Shown here: positions 35,585-46,057 of the stretch, one piece after another
How positions within the stretch are numbered: the first letter of the stretch is position 1
Layout: every line of letters begins with the position of its first letter
Source of the DNA: Auricularia sp. M13
Taxonomy: Eukaryota; Basidiomycota; Agaricomycetes; Auriculariales; Auriculariaceae
Reading direction: 5' to 3'
Assembly: GCA_037042915.1 (NCBI GenBank)
Contig: CM073202.1
Coordinates: 3,100,001 to 3,164,000, forward strand
DNA: 64,000 nucleotides
The notes under the pieces: model-generated
Databases searched by the model: none
What the model saw: only the letters and a program-made list of their open reading frames with translations
Told to the model about the DNA's origin: nothing
Translations under genes and position numbers: made by a program

Positions 35585-35666
35585 AGTATGTTGCGGGGAG
35601 GGGGCGGGGAACGCTGATGGGTTCAAGTGGGTGACCTGGAAGATGTGGACGATGCGCATTGCGGCC

Positions 35667-35674
35667 TTTATATT
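35667..35674 (-). promoter_or_regulatory. TATA-like box of the DUF5519 gene
   Basis: AATATAAAG-like sequence on the minus strand about 80-90 bp upstream of the ATG at 35584. Position and motif only. Confidence 0.35.
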
Positions 35675-36413
35675 AGTACTGAGTCCTGTCGGCAGATCCT
35701 ACGCGTGTCCTCGGCAACGGGTCTGTTGGAGCAATTAGTATACGACATACCCATTTCGAGATCAAAATGCTTATCTGATAGTGCTTATAACGGACAGAAT
35801 CGCGGCTGCGGCACAGCGCAACGCGCAGGATCGGCCGTGGCGGTGCCAGATGCACGAACGCGTGTAAGAATTGCTGAGTCACGCCGTACATACTGGTTGC
35901 TGTACCCGTACTGCTGCGTACAGACCGGCTGGGAACGAGCAAAGAGTATGAAAATCGCCTGCGTCTCATCATTACCCCGGAATGACCGAGCAGACGTCAA
36001 AATTGTGAGGGAGTCGGGCCGCGGGCGCCACGTCGACTGCCCATTGTGCTCTGGATCTACTCCATACTAACCTAGACGGTCTATTCGTGTTACAATGGGA
36101 AGGTACGTGCGCTTGGTCACTTACTTTGCATGACGCCCACTCAGTACTTTCCTCAGGCTGCGCGCGCTCTTTTAACCCGCTTTCGTTTGCTCTCAACTCG
36201 CGTGTAATGTAGACGCGCCGAGGGACATCCTCACCTTGCCTGCCTGTAAAGCATGCATGAATCAATGCTAGACTAATTATTTTTACTACATTATAACTGG
36301 TGAACGAATCACGGATCCGATGAATGACATACGAGCCTTGGGACTCGGAGAGGCCGGAGATCTAGACGCGCAAGCTCACGAAGCTTTGATTGTTTGTCCG
36401 AGTCAAGCGCGGC

Positions 36414-36463
36414 CGAGCTCGTCAAGCACCCAAGCACTCAAGCTCGGCAACTTGACGAGCTCG
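36414..36463. repeat. Short inverted repeat, 13-bp perfect arms
   Basis: CGAGCTCGTCAAG at 36414-36426 and its exact reverse complement at 36451-36463, separated by 24 nt. The surrounding 150 bp repeats the words GAGCTTGAG, AAGCTCG and CTTGAGTGCTC. Could be the tip of a small mobile element or a hairpin. Confidence 0.6.
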
Positions 36464-36948
36464 CCAGAACAAAATTAGGCGAACCTTTTGTGTTAATATA
36501 CGAGCTTGAGTCGCTTGAGTGCTCACGAGGCTCGACGAACCCCGTGAGCAAAAAGCAACTTTGCTGATGTTGATGTTGGTCGACATCGCCTCAGGGGCCA
36601 CGTCGGGAGCGCGAGCGGTCGGTTCATCGCAGTCGTAGCGACGCGCGTGGAGGCAATCGGTCTCGCGGCACGCGAGCGGCGCTGTGATGCCATACTTATG
36701 TCGCGCTGCCGTTCAGAATTCGTGTGGCGTGGGCGGCTGGCCGCTGTATCCGACGGCCGACGCGCAGAACGTCGACATCCGTGCAGAGGTGGCACGCCCA
36801 CTGAATTCGAAGCTTCCACCCCGTGCCAGCCGACGACGCGTACTTGGCCCGTGAGGCGGAGGCGAGAGTGCCTACGGTACAGTATCATCATTTGACAGTA
36901 CTTACTGTATGCAAGGGGCCGTCAGAATTATATTTTAGTATATACCGT

Positions 36949-37274
36949 CAGAATTTTCCGCAAGCCTGAGCTCGCTGGACTAACTAACTATATGACGTCA
37001 CTATTACCCAAAGCGGTAACTCCGCTGTCACCGAGTTGGCTCCGAGCTGCCAAACTGCCCGCCGCAGTGTCATCCCACTGTCAGAAGACCTGACACACCA
37101 CTAGCAACTGGCAAGGGCTACCAATTAATCTACCTTGAATATAAGGGACTATGTCTTCAACAGGGGCCCACTCCTTACTGTGTCTGCCAGGGCATCTCAG
37201 GACTGTCCCAGGGGCAGAAGTAGTATCAAGCAGAATTTTTTGCAACGGCCTGACGGCCGGACTAACTAACTAAC
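36949..37274. repeat. Pair of degenerate direct repeats
   Basis: A word of about 42 bp beginning CAGAATTTT..GCAA and ending GGACTAACTAACTA occurs at 36949-36990 and again at 37231-37274, with a GC-rich centre that differs between copies. The 240 bp between them has no open frame. May mark the ends of a small inserted element or a local duplication. Confidence 0.5.
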
Positions 37275-38370
37275 GGTATATCACGGGATCAATTCCTGAC
37301 CGCCCCTTGACTGTATGCCCCAAATAAAGCACTTTTCAAAATTGTTGTATTTTATTTTATTTTTGCCAGTTTCTCTTTGCATAGAGTAAAGAAAAGAATG
37401 GGAGGGATGCCGACTCGGATGGTCGGTTCAAGTTGGCAGTTTCCGAAAATTCGAATTGACGCGCGTGGGAGGAGCGAACACGGTCCAAAGTCCGACCCGC
37501 CCGCTGCATCTGCATCTGCATAGAACCCGCTGCGCACTATTTTGGCGCGAAGTAAGTGCTGCGCGGGCGCTCGGGCATCCTGCGTGTGCGCCTGTTATCC
37601 CGATATCGTGCTTGGCGCAACGTTGTACGCTGGCCCTGGACGTCTTCGCGATCGGTGCGGGCCACACGTGATACGGACAGTCTTGGTGCGCGATACTTAA
37701 AGGGCTCGCCGCATGCGCAAACGAGGCGCGGAGGGTCGGGTGAGCGCCGCGCTGGCAGTGGGTCACCCGCCGGCGCAGAGGGACGGCCGACGAGCGTCAC
37801 CGTGACGGTGAGGTCACTGTGACTGCATCCCGGCGCTGCCGTCTAACTTTTGCTCGCGCGGCGAGTACGGCGTGGACTGTCACGGTCGCGGGGCTCCCAC
37901 ACGCGCGCAGAATGGCGGCACCCGTGCACGCTTCGCTCCGAGTCCTCCTCAAAGCTTCTACGCCGTGCGCTGCCAGCCGACGACGCGGCGAACTTCATGC
38001 ACTTGTAATTAAAGGCGAAGGCGACGTGGCCGTTGATTGACTCGGAGGCTAGCGGCGCAGCTGCAAATTGAAACTTCCGAGTCGGAGGGCCGTGTGACGA
38101 GCCCCCGGGAGTGGCATGATACGCAGAGTGCAGTTCGCGAGACAGCGACCACTGGCAGCAGGTTCTACCTCATGCGTCACTGTGGATTCCGCACAGTGTC
38201 GATGAACGGCTCCGAGGCGAGCAGACTGAGATAATATGCAACAATGATACGGATACAGTAATGCGTTTCATCGCTGATCTGGGGTACTTACGAGCTGCCC
38301 GCGAACTCCTGTCAGATCAACTCAAGAGATCATCTCTCCGCGGACACCGCGACGTCGGAAATGAGTCCCA

Positions 38371-39155
38371 TGTCCCAAGAATTGCAAGTGGGATATCGTT
38401 AGGGATAGGCAGTGATCAGGACGGATAGGATCCTCAGACCTGACGCATTGTGGTAACAGTAGCTCAGAAACGACCGGTGGTTATCGTGCTGATCGTGCTG
38501 ACTCTCTGATCAGTCTGATAACCCGCCCCACCGCAGGCGATGAAAAGTACTGGAGCAGCGGCACGCGCTACTCAAGTCTTTCTACACTGCTCTCTACACC
38601 CGCACTTACTTACTTTACTTATGTACCTTTCATACAGGCCAACTTGTAACCTACTGCATCTGATATTCATTCATTACACTTATGTAGTATTAATGTCATG
38701 TTTGAGTCTTGAGTTGCCTTCATCAGCGTTGGAGCCGCAGCCCCACGCGCGCTTGCGTGGGGTTGGTCCCTCCCGAGGGGCCTTCCATTCACTCATGTTT
38801 TAAGCGCGACCGACGGCTGTTAGAACCTGGTCCGTGCGCAGCGTTGCAGTGAGGTATTGCATACGCGTGGGGAACGTCAAATTCAGTATCCGCAAACGGA
38901 GTCACGTGATAACATAGATGTTATGCACCAGGATAAATGGACTGCTCTGAGGGCATTGCGATAGCTCCACATAGGTACCGATATGTGCTGATCACTCGCC
39001 GCGAGTGGGTTATCACTGGTTATCTGCCATTTTCGGGCTGACGCTTGCTGATCAGCGGTTATGAGAGGCTACAACCGCCCCGCAGCCTCTGACCAGAGGC
39101 TACAACCGCGTCAGCAGGAGTCAGCCCCGATAACCCATTTGCAATTCTTGGGACA
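38371..39155. mobile_element. MITE-like DNA element, 785 bp
   Basis: Starts TGTCCCAAGAATTGCAA and ends with the exact inverse TTGCAATTCTTGGGACA. The match continues with two mismatches to about 27 bp (TGGGATATCG against TGGGTTATCG). The dinucleotide CA flanks both ends and could be the target duplication. Inside are several GGTTATC/GATAACC palindromes and no transposase frame. It is therefore a non-autonomous DNA transposon; its superfamily is not clear from a 2-bp flank. Confidence 0.72.
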
Positions 39156-39586
39156 CAATCTCCGGCAGTGATGGATGCACAGGTGACAGCGCATACAGTA
39201 TACCTGTGATGAGTCGACAAGCCGGAATAAGCTTTTGAGTGCCTGTCAACAAAACCAGTACTGTACATATTTAGACTGCAGGGAGCTGTTACAGTAGACG
39301 TCGGACAATCCCAGTGGCGGCGGCGGCGGGTCGGCGGCGCTGACCAGTGACTCGCGATCGGACAATCCGTGCGTATCTGGCTCGGAAGCAGAACGCGATT
39401 GCATTTTGGGGGTGGGTTGATTGCCGAGCACCGTGACCGCACACGCGCGTTCTCCGTGTTTCAGGCGCACACATGCGGACTCCGCCCGGCCGCCTCTTCA
39501 CCTTCACCTCTGGCCCCCCAACCCCGCCGCTCCTTTGTGACTTGTCTCCGTTCTCCTCCTTAGGCTTGCGTGGCGCCGTTGCGTGA

Positions 39587-42142
39587 ATGTCGCGCCGCGC
39601 GCTCAAACGCGTCTGGAAGCCCGTACACGCCGTGCGTCGCATTTTCCGTCTTTTCTTTTTCTTTTCGTTGAAACCGTGAGCAGCATGCAGACGCGCGCAT
39701 CCGGATCCACGACTCGGCAGACTCGCTGCCGCACGCGGCGCTCGTGCGCGCAGACCGGCCGACGTTCGACTGCCCGCGCTGCGGCTGGCAGAACGACCGC
39801 GCGCCGTTCTGTCTGTGGTGTCTGTGCCAGGACGAGGGCGAGTTTAAGGCGAAATGGCAGCGCCCGCTGCGGCGTCGCATTACCTCGCCGTCGCTCGTCT
39901 GTCCCGTGCCGCCGACGCCGCCCGCAAGGCGTCCGTTCTCGTCGCCTGCTCCGCCGTCCTCCTCTGCTCCTCCTGCCCCGCCTATCTCTCCCCCGCCTAC
40001 CACTACTCCTACTTGTCCCGCCACCGCTGATGACTCTAATTTTAATGGCCCACCTGCAAATGTTGTTGATACCACGTACATGTCCATACCACCTCCGTTC
40101 CCCGTTACGACTACCCTTACCGCAACTACTACTATTACGTCTGCTGCACCCGCTCCTTGCACCCCGCCCTCTTCCCCGCTCCTTTCGACGACGAACCGTG
40201 TACGATATCCGTCCGCCGCTTCCTCCCTTGCCCCATCCCCGACCGCGGCTTCTCCACTACCCTGGCCGCCCACTGCCTCTTCCGCTTCGACTTCCCAGAC
40301 CCAATCTCCGCCGCTCAGCCCGACTTCGACTAAATTCTCCGCGTATGTCTCGCGCAAGACTGCCGAACGCGAGGTGCGTCGTCTCACGTTTCGTTCGTTC
40401 TTCTTGCTCTTTCGCCCCTCCCAAACGTCTCATTTCCCCCCTGTCAATTGCATTTCTTTTTTGCTCGCCTCTTATTGCCGTTCTTGTTGCCTCTTTATCC
40501 GTGATTACTTTTCGCCACCGACTGTTGCTCTGATGAGCTCCCACTCACAGCGTCTCATTCCCCCTGTCCACTGCATTTGGTCTTCACCCTTCATTACTCT
40601 CATCCATGATTCCTCTTATAACCTCTCACTCTTACCCTCTCTTTGTGCCGACCCTTAAGGACCAAGCATGTACACAGTCGCGCCGCCTGTGATGTTCCTG
40701 TCCTGAAACCCACGGCGAGTCGCAAACGCGCGTGCACCGCCGGGGAAACGCTATGCTTTACGCAGGTGTAGCGTGGCACTCCGGGCGTCGGCGACCCCCT
40801 GGCGCTGCCAAGTTCTCTCTTATCCTCCTTTTTGTGACCGTGCTCACTTTCTCGTACTCATATTTATGCCCGTTCTTTCATGCTCCCACGTCGAGTTCCG
40901 CGCCCCGCATGCATCTTGTCTTGGATTTATTATTTTTTCACCGCTCGTTTGTGCCTGCCACTTGTTTTGTTCTCATCTTATTCCATCTTTGCCCTCCACA
41001 CCGTCTCCGCTCGCTAACACTCTCGCACATAGGCGCGCATGCACCGCATAGCGGAATGCGCGAACGCCGCAGCCGTGACACTCGACATCAGCGCGCGGCC
41101 GACGTCGCCACTCGCACCCCCTCCCGCGCCGGGCGCCATCGCGCTCGGCCACTTACTCCCCATCCCGGGCAGTTTGCGCATATCGAACATTCCGCCTGGT
41201 GGCGGTGGTGGTACGAGCGTTGCGGGAGGGTCGAGGACGAGTTTGGATTTGCGGAGTGTACGGAGTCGCGAGGTGCGTCTGTCTCGCGGAGAACAGGAAG
41301 AAATGTTGACGAAGACTGCAAAGGCGGACTCGTTATACTCGCCCGCGCGCTCGGTCGCCTCGCGCTCGTCCGCCGGCGTCGGGCTCGGCGGTGGCGGGAG
41401 GAGGAGTCGGAGTGTGCATCGCCGCGGAGTACGTAGCCTCTCTTTTTATCCGATCATGAGCATACAGCTGCACGCCCACGAGCTCAACAGCGTGCTGTCG
41501 TCCTTCTCCCGCGCGCGCGAGTGTGATAACAGCCTTCTTTGAGGGCTGCATACTCGCGCGCGCTTGCTACGAGCGGCATACGGCATGCTGCATGCGTCGT
41601 GCGGGCGCGCGCGCTGTCCACACTTGGGCCCGCGTCCTTCTGAAGCCTCCTTCATTTTACCTGCTTGCTGACCCTCTTCCTCTCACATCTTTCAGGAATC
41701 CTCGCAATATTCACTCGCACCTCCCCTCCCGTCGCCCGCGGAAATTTCAGACGAAGACGCCGACGCGGACGAAGAACTTCGTACGCCGCAATCCCTGCGC
41801 GGACGCGGACGCTCGCACTCGGACGCGACTGCCGGCCGTGGCAAACGCGCCGCCGCGACGGTCGGGAAGTTCTTCCGCCGCATGGGCGGTGCGATGCACA
41901 TCCCGCATATGCCGCACCGTGATCGCGGACGGGAAGACGCTCAACACGCGCGCGAGGATGGTGGAGAGCGTGCTTCAGCGGTCGCGCCTGGCGAGGGAGA
42001 ACGCGCGGGAGCCGGCGAAGCAGGAGGAATGCGTGACGGTGTTGCAGCTGCTGAGCCTGGTGGTGGGATTAGCGCGAAGTCTGGCGTTGGCCGGTTGTTG
42101 GAGTGGACGTCGGCCGCGTGGGGGCGGCGTCGGCGGCGGTAA
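39587..42142 (+). CDS. Family Z zinc-ribbon protein, 4 exons, 522 aa, function unknown
   Basis: Exons 39587-39622, 39684-40373, 41033-41428 and 41696-42142 give 1569 nt in frame, all introns phase 0. Starts MSRRALKRVWKP; exon 2 carries FDCPRCGWQNDRAPFCLWCLC, a likely single-zinc ribbon (C-x2-C...C-x2-C), then a basic stretch (KWQRPLRRRITSP) and a long Ser/Pro/Thr-rich disordered region. Exon 3 is Gly/Ser/Arg-rich; exon 4 has an acidic patch (SDEDADADEE) and basic segments. An open 33-codon stretch at 40667-40765, flanked by usable splice sites, may be an extra exon inside the 659-nt intron. At the C-terminus a second frame (VIADGKTLNTRARMVES onward, open to 42182) looks more protein-like than the one used, so the last third is uncertain. 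Paralogues: 1-319, and relics at 55.1 and 52.7 kb. Confidence 0.6.
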
Positions 42143-43924
42143 TGGATTTGTTTTGTTGTTGTCATTGAATGCTCTGCATTGACGTTGTGAGGGTGGCCCT
42201 AAAGACGTGATCATCAAGCTCCACGCTCGAGAGTGAGCTAAACCAGCGTCAGAAGCAGCGTTAGGACGCTTCAGCTCAATGCCTCAGGCAACGATATAGC
42301 GTCTCGAATTTGTGGGCATCATTGCAAGTGAGGTGCGGTCTCGGTAAGGTCAATGCACCATGTATTCTGCTACGTGCTGTATTTCTGCATCGAAGTCGGA
42401 CCTTCAATTGCGCGTCAACTCCGCTCTCGCTCGTTCTTTGGGTTTCGGGCGGTACATCCGCCCGGCTTCGCGCGTCACTGAGTCTCTAGACATGTGCAAG
42501 GTAGTGCGCGTTGCATGACCGCCGTTGTCTTTCGCAACGTCGGCCGGGCGACGCTGAGCCGCTGGGATGTGTCCCTTGCAGCACGAGAGCCGGGCGCCGT
42601 GTGACCGGCTGATAGAAATGATACCCCTCTTCCTTGCTACTCTGGACAGGCATGCATATGCCGAACGACATCAACGATATATGACGAACGACGAACGACG
42701 ACCGCGACTTTTCTCGAACACGCCGTGACGTCTTCCGGTTTCTTCACTGCTGAAACTGTGCTGCAATGGGATACAATCCGCTTCTTCGCGTCTTTCTCAC
42801 AAGCTTCTGATGTGCTCGCTACGCTCGTGCTTTTAATTTGGGCGCTCCGAATACGACTTACTTGTCTAAGTAGGATCGGGTGAGCGGCCTACTAGATCCA
42901 GTGTCTGTGCTGCGATCTTCAAACGAGCTGGCGAGACCATGCACCTCAATTCAACGGCTGGGATACTCTCCTGACTAGCCATACTGCGCTGGTGTGGATT
43001 TTCTGCTAAGGAAGTATCGTGAATATCGCTTGGCACGGAGGACACCTTGCTTGCAGCAGCAGAACCTCTGCTAGAAAAATAAAGCAATTTTCGGGCCCAT
43101 TTGCATACTGTTACTGCCATGTCTCAACCAAAATCTGCGAGCAGCTCGGATTGACCAGTGCGCCACTGTCGTAGATTGGCTGCTCCGAGTCGGCGATTGA
43201 GAATCGTCCACGCGAGTATTAGGGTATGTGTTTAACGCGATTATATCATTTTCGCGACACGAATTTGTGTAGCTCGCCGCGTACATAAACGGTGAACGCG
43301 GGCCTTTGTGCGTCGACGGGTGACGACTCGGACGTGCTGGCGGCGCTTGGTCGGAGCTCCAACTACAACAGCTCCTCGTGACCTCGCCACCATCCTCGAC
43401 GCAGCCTCTCGCGGCCATTCTCCCACAAGTCGTTGAAGACGACGCGCACCCGAGAACGCGCATTTACGCGCTGTGATACACGAAACCAGGCTGACAAGCC
43501 GTTGCTCTCGCCGGGCTTGGCGACGCTGGCAATCTGCTCAAGCGCTCACTTCCGGCCAGCAAGACAGCGACGCCCGCGATGAAAAAGACAGCTGAGCTGC
43601 AGCCAGCCAACGCAGCTCATTGCGCTCGCCGCGTTCGGCGGCACCTATTCCATCTGCGAGCAACTCTGCTTACAAAGGTCTGCCTCAACGTCGCTACTGC
43701 CAGTATACTCTCAGCTCACTCATCTAGAACGTGCACCTGCCTGCAGAGCAGACGCAGTACTGCTCTATTGGACAGGCTACTCGGACTCATGAGGACCTTC
43801 TAGAGTCTCATTGACGGCGGCTCCTCTTGCTTTCCGCGCCTTTGCATATTACCCGACCGCCTGCTCACCCGCGTCTGAGCTTCCAAAACCTGTTCATGAA
43901 CCCGCGGTGGGCTCGTCGGCCGAC
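42143..43924. other. Intergenic; conserved upstream region of the RING-like gene from about 43.3 kb
   Basis: No gene recognised. From about 43320 to 43900 the sequence resembles the regions at 51930-52450 and 55540-55980: shared words include CATCCTCGACGCAG, GCTCATTGCGCTCGCCGCGTT, ACAAAGGTCTGC and the run around GGACTCATGAG. This marks the 5' part of the triplicated RING cassette. A control region or a 5' untranslated leader both fit. Confidence 0.5.
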
Positions 43925-45143
43925 ATGGCCATAGATCTCGACGACTTCAAGTCGCCGCTGTCACCACGGCAGCCGATCGTGCTCGACGACAGCTACGACG
44001 ACGACAGCGGGCCGTTCGACCCCGAGGCTGCGCACGAGGACATTATGTTTTGCGCCGGCCCCGGGCCCAGCACTCGTGCGCGTTCGTGCCGGCGTTGCTG
44101 ACCGACTTCGACGCTGGACACCGCGTAGACCGCCGGCGCCCGCACCGCCGGGCGCTGTTCTCGCCGCCCCCGCCGCCGCCGCAGGCCGCCGCCCGTGCCG
44201 GGCATCCCCGACAGCCTGCGCCACCTGCGCCTCAGCCTGCACAACCTGTTCATGAACCCGTTCGAGGGCGCCGCGCAGCACGGCGTCGGCTTCGGCGCCG
44301 CCCTCTTCCACCACGGCCCGCCGCTCCCGCCGCCGCCTCAGGCCCAAGCGGCTGCATATTGCGGACTCGGGCTCAGTGGCTTCATCCTGCGCCAGGCTCA
44401 GCAGAACGTCGGCCACGGCGCCGGCGGGGGCAACGACCGCAACATCCGCTTCACGTTCGACTTTGGTATGCCCGGTCTTGGGCTCGACGCGGACGGCTGG
44501 CAGCGCTACGACGAGGACATCTTTGAGCAGCTCAACCAGCCCGCGGCGCCTCCACCGCCGCAATGTAAGCGCGAGTTTCTGTTCAAGACGCCCGTGCCGG
44601 CCGGCTTTGCGCCGCCCAAGCCGCCGGAGGCGCCCAAGGTGTTCGACGTCGAGACGGGCGCGTTTTCAGAGCCTTAACATGCATTCTTCTTTGGCTGACT
44701 CGGACTTTTGATGTTTCAGGCGAAGAAGTCATTGACAAAGGAGGGCGCAAAGCCGAGCCAGCACAACGGCTGCTCGTCTGCGCCAAATGCGTCGACCCGC
44801 TGCGCGCGGACCAGAATGCGCGCGCGGCGCGCGTGTGGGCGCTGCGGTGCGGGCACGTCGTCGACGGCAAGTGTCTCGCGGCGCTCGCCGAGGATGCACA
44901 GTTGCTCTACTCCCATTCCCATTCACATGACGGCGACGAGCAGCGACCGTCCGCCCCCGCGCGCCGACCCACCCGGCGCGCAAAGAGCCCGAGGTGGAGG
45001 TGCTCGCCGAGCGCGAGTGGGCGTGTCCCGTGCCGCGCTGCGGCAAGGCCCACTGGAGCCAGCTCGTCCGTAAGGGCGAGCCTGGCGCCGCGCCGGTCTG
45101 GGTGCAGAAGGCTGGCTGTGGCGCTATACAGGTGTTCGTGTGA
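43925..45143 (+). pseudogene. RING-type zinc-finger gene, copy A (best preserved, probably decaying)
   Basis: The start MAIDLDDFKSPLSPRQPIVLDD leads into an acidic region. Then comes a Pro-rich block with NLFMNPFEGAA, the signature NIRFTFDFGMPGLG, and a Pro-rich linker. The C-terminus has a RING-like pattern: LVCA-KCVDPL (C-x2-C), RCGHVVDGKC (C-x-H-x4-C), and after a His/Ser-rich insert EREWACPVPRC (C-x4-C) with HWSQLVRKGEPGAAP. If functional it could be an E3 ubiquitin ligase. A plausible intron joins 44085 to 44185. The frame does not carry cleanly across two later places (around 44665-44720, and within the His/Ser-rich insert near 44930-44990), so I cannot give an intact model. It may be a relic, or contain introns I have not placed. 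Convergent with NLR1. Confidence 0.5.
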
Positions 45144-46057
45144 CCGCTGCGGGCTATTCCTGGGCTTGGTGCTGCTGCCTTTCTTGCAATTGTCAACATT
45201 GCTCGTCCGCGTGGGGTCAGTACATACATCCAACATAGATTCCTGGTTCAGTTCAGTTCTGCTCTGGTGTGTCTCTGCTCGGTTTACTGCGACGCACCTG
45301 GCCTTGCTCGTTTCGTGGGCTCTCGATCGTCGTTCACAGGGGCTCTGTCTATGCTCCATGTGTCGCATCCGCTGTATGGACGATGCGCGTGGCTTGTGCC
45401 GAGATCTAACGGAACTCAGTGCTTGTGCCGAGGTCGCACCGAGCACGTTCCTCGTGCTCTCTGAAGTTCGGGGGTCCACTGCGATCATTCAGATCTCTTG
45501 ACCTCACGCCGCTCGCTGCGCTCTGAGCCCTCGCCCCTTACGATGTGGTGTTTGACGCAGAGTACACGCTTCTGCGAAGGTCAAGGCCACTGTGATGTGC
45601 GGCAGGTGCGACTGCTGCATTTCGGAAGAGTCAATTCATGATGCGATCGTGCTCCGAGATCCAAGGAAAGTCAGCACGTGTACTGAGGCGGCGCTGAATA
45701 CGTTCCTCGTATCTTCCTGAGGTCCACTGCCAGCGATCCTTCATATCTCTCGACGCTCGCGCGACCTCGCAATACGCTTGCTGTGCCATGCGGACATATC
45801 GACAGGTTTGACTCTTTCAGCGCGTCGTGAGTGCCATTTGAGGAGTAGTAGTGTCAGAAAGCCGCGCCCAGCTGTGATTGATGCTCGGATGTCCGACTCA
45901 CGGCGCCTGAAGACCGTCGCACTCCGGATATCCTCATCGATGGGGCGGCGGACGCGGCTGCTGCGTCATGAGATCGTGATTCTAACTCGTCGGTATCTAC
46001 AGGACGCATCCACCGCCAGGTTTTTAGTACATGACATGATACATGTAACCGAAGCGC
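45144..46057. repeat. Conserved non-coding spacer between RING and NLR, copy 1
   Basis: Nearly base-for-base the same as 57090-58003 (for example GTACATACATCCAACATAGATTC, then the GGTGTGTCTCTGCTCGG run), with only scattered changes. It contains no long open frame. It sits between two convergent 3' ends, so it may hold overlapping 3' untranslated regions. Its similarity exceeds that of the flanking NACHT coding sequence. Confidence 0.7.

Larger units (their letters stand above)
35675..39586. other. Repeat-rich, gene-free boundary region
   Basis: About 3.9 kb separating the ordinary gene block from the duplicated accessory locus. It contains an inverted repeat near 36.4 kb, a pair of direct repeats at 36.9/37.2 kb, a decayed GC-rich block at 37.4-38.2 kb and a 785-bp MITE. 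No supported protein-coding gene. Confidence 0.55.

Noticed and set aside
39587-45143. Secondary-metabolite gene cluster including the P450 and FAD oxidase
   Set aside because: No polyketide or peptide synthetase, terpene cyclase or transporter accompanies the P450 and oxidase, and CYP505 acts on fatty acids; adjacency with CAZymes looks incidental.
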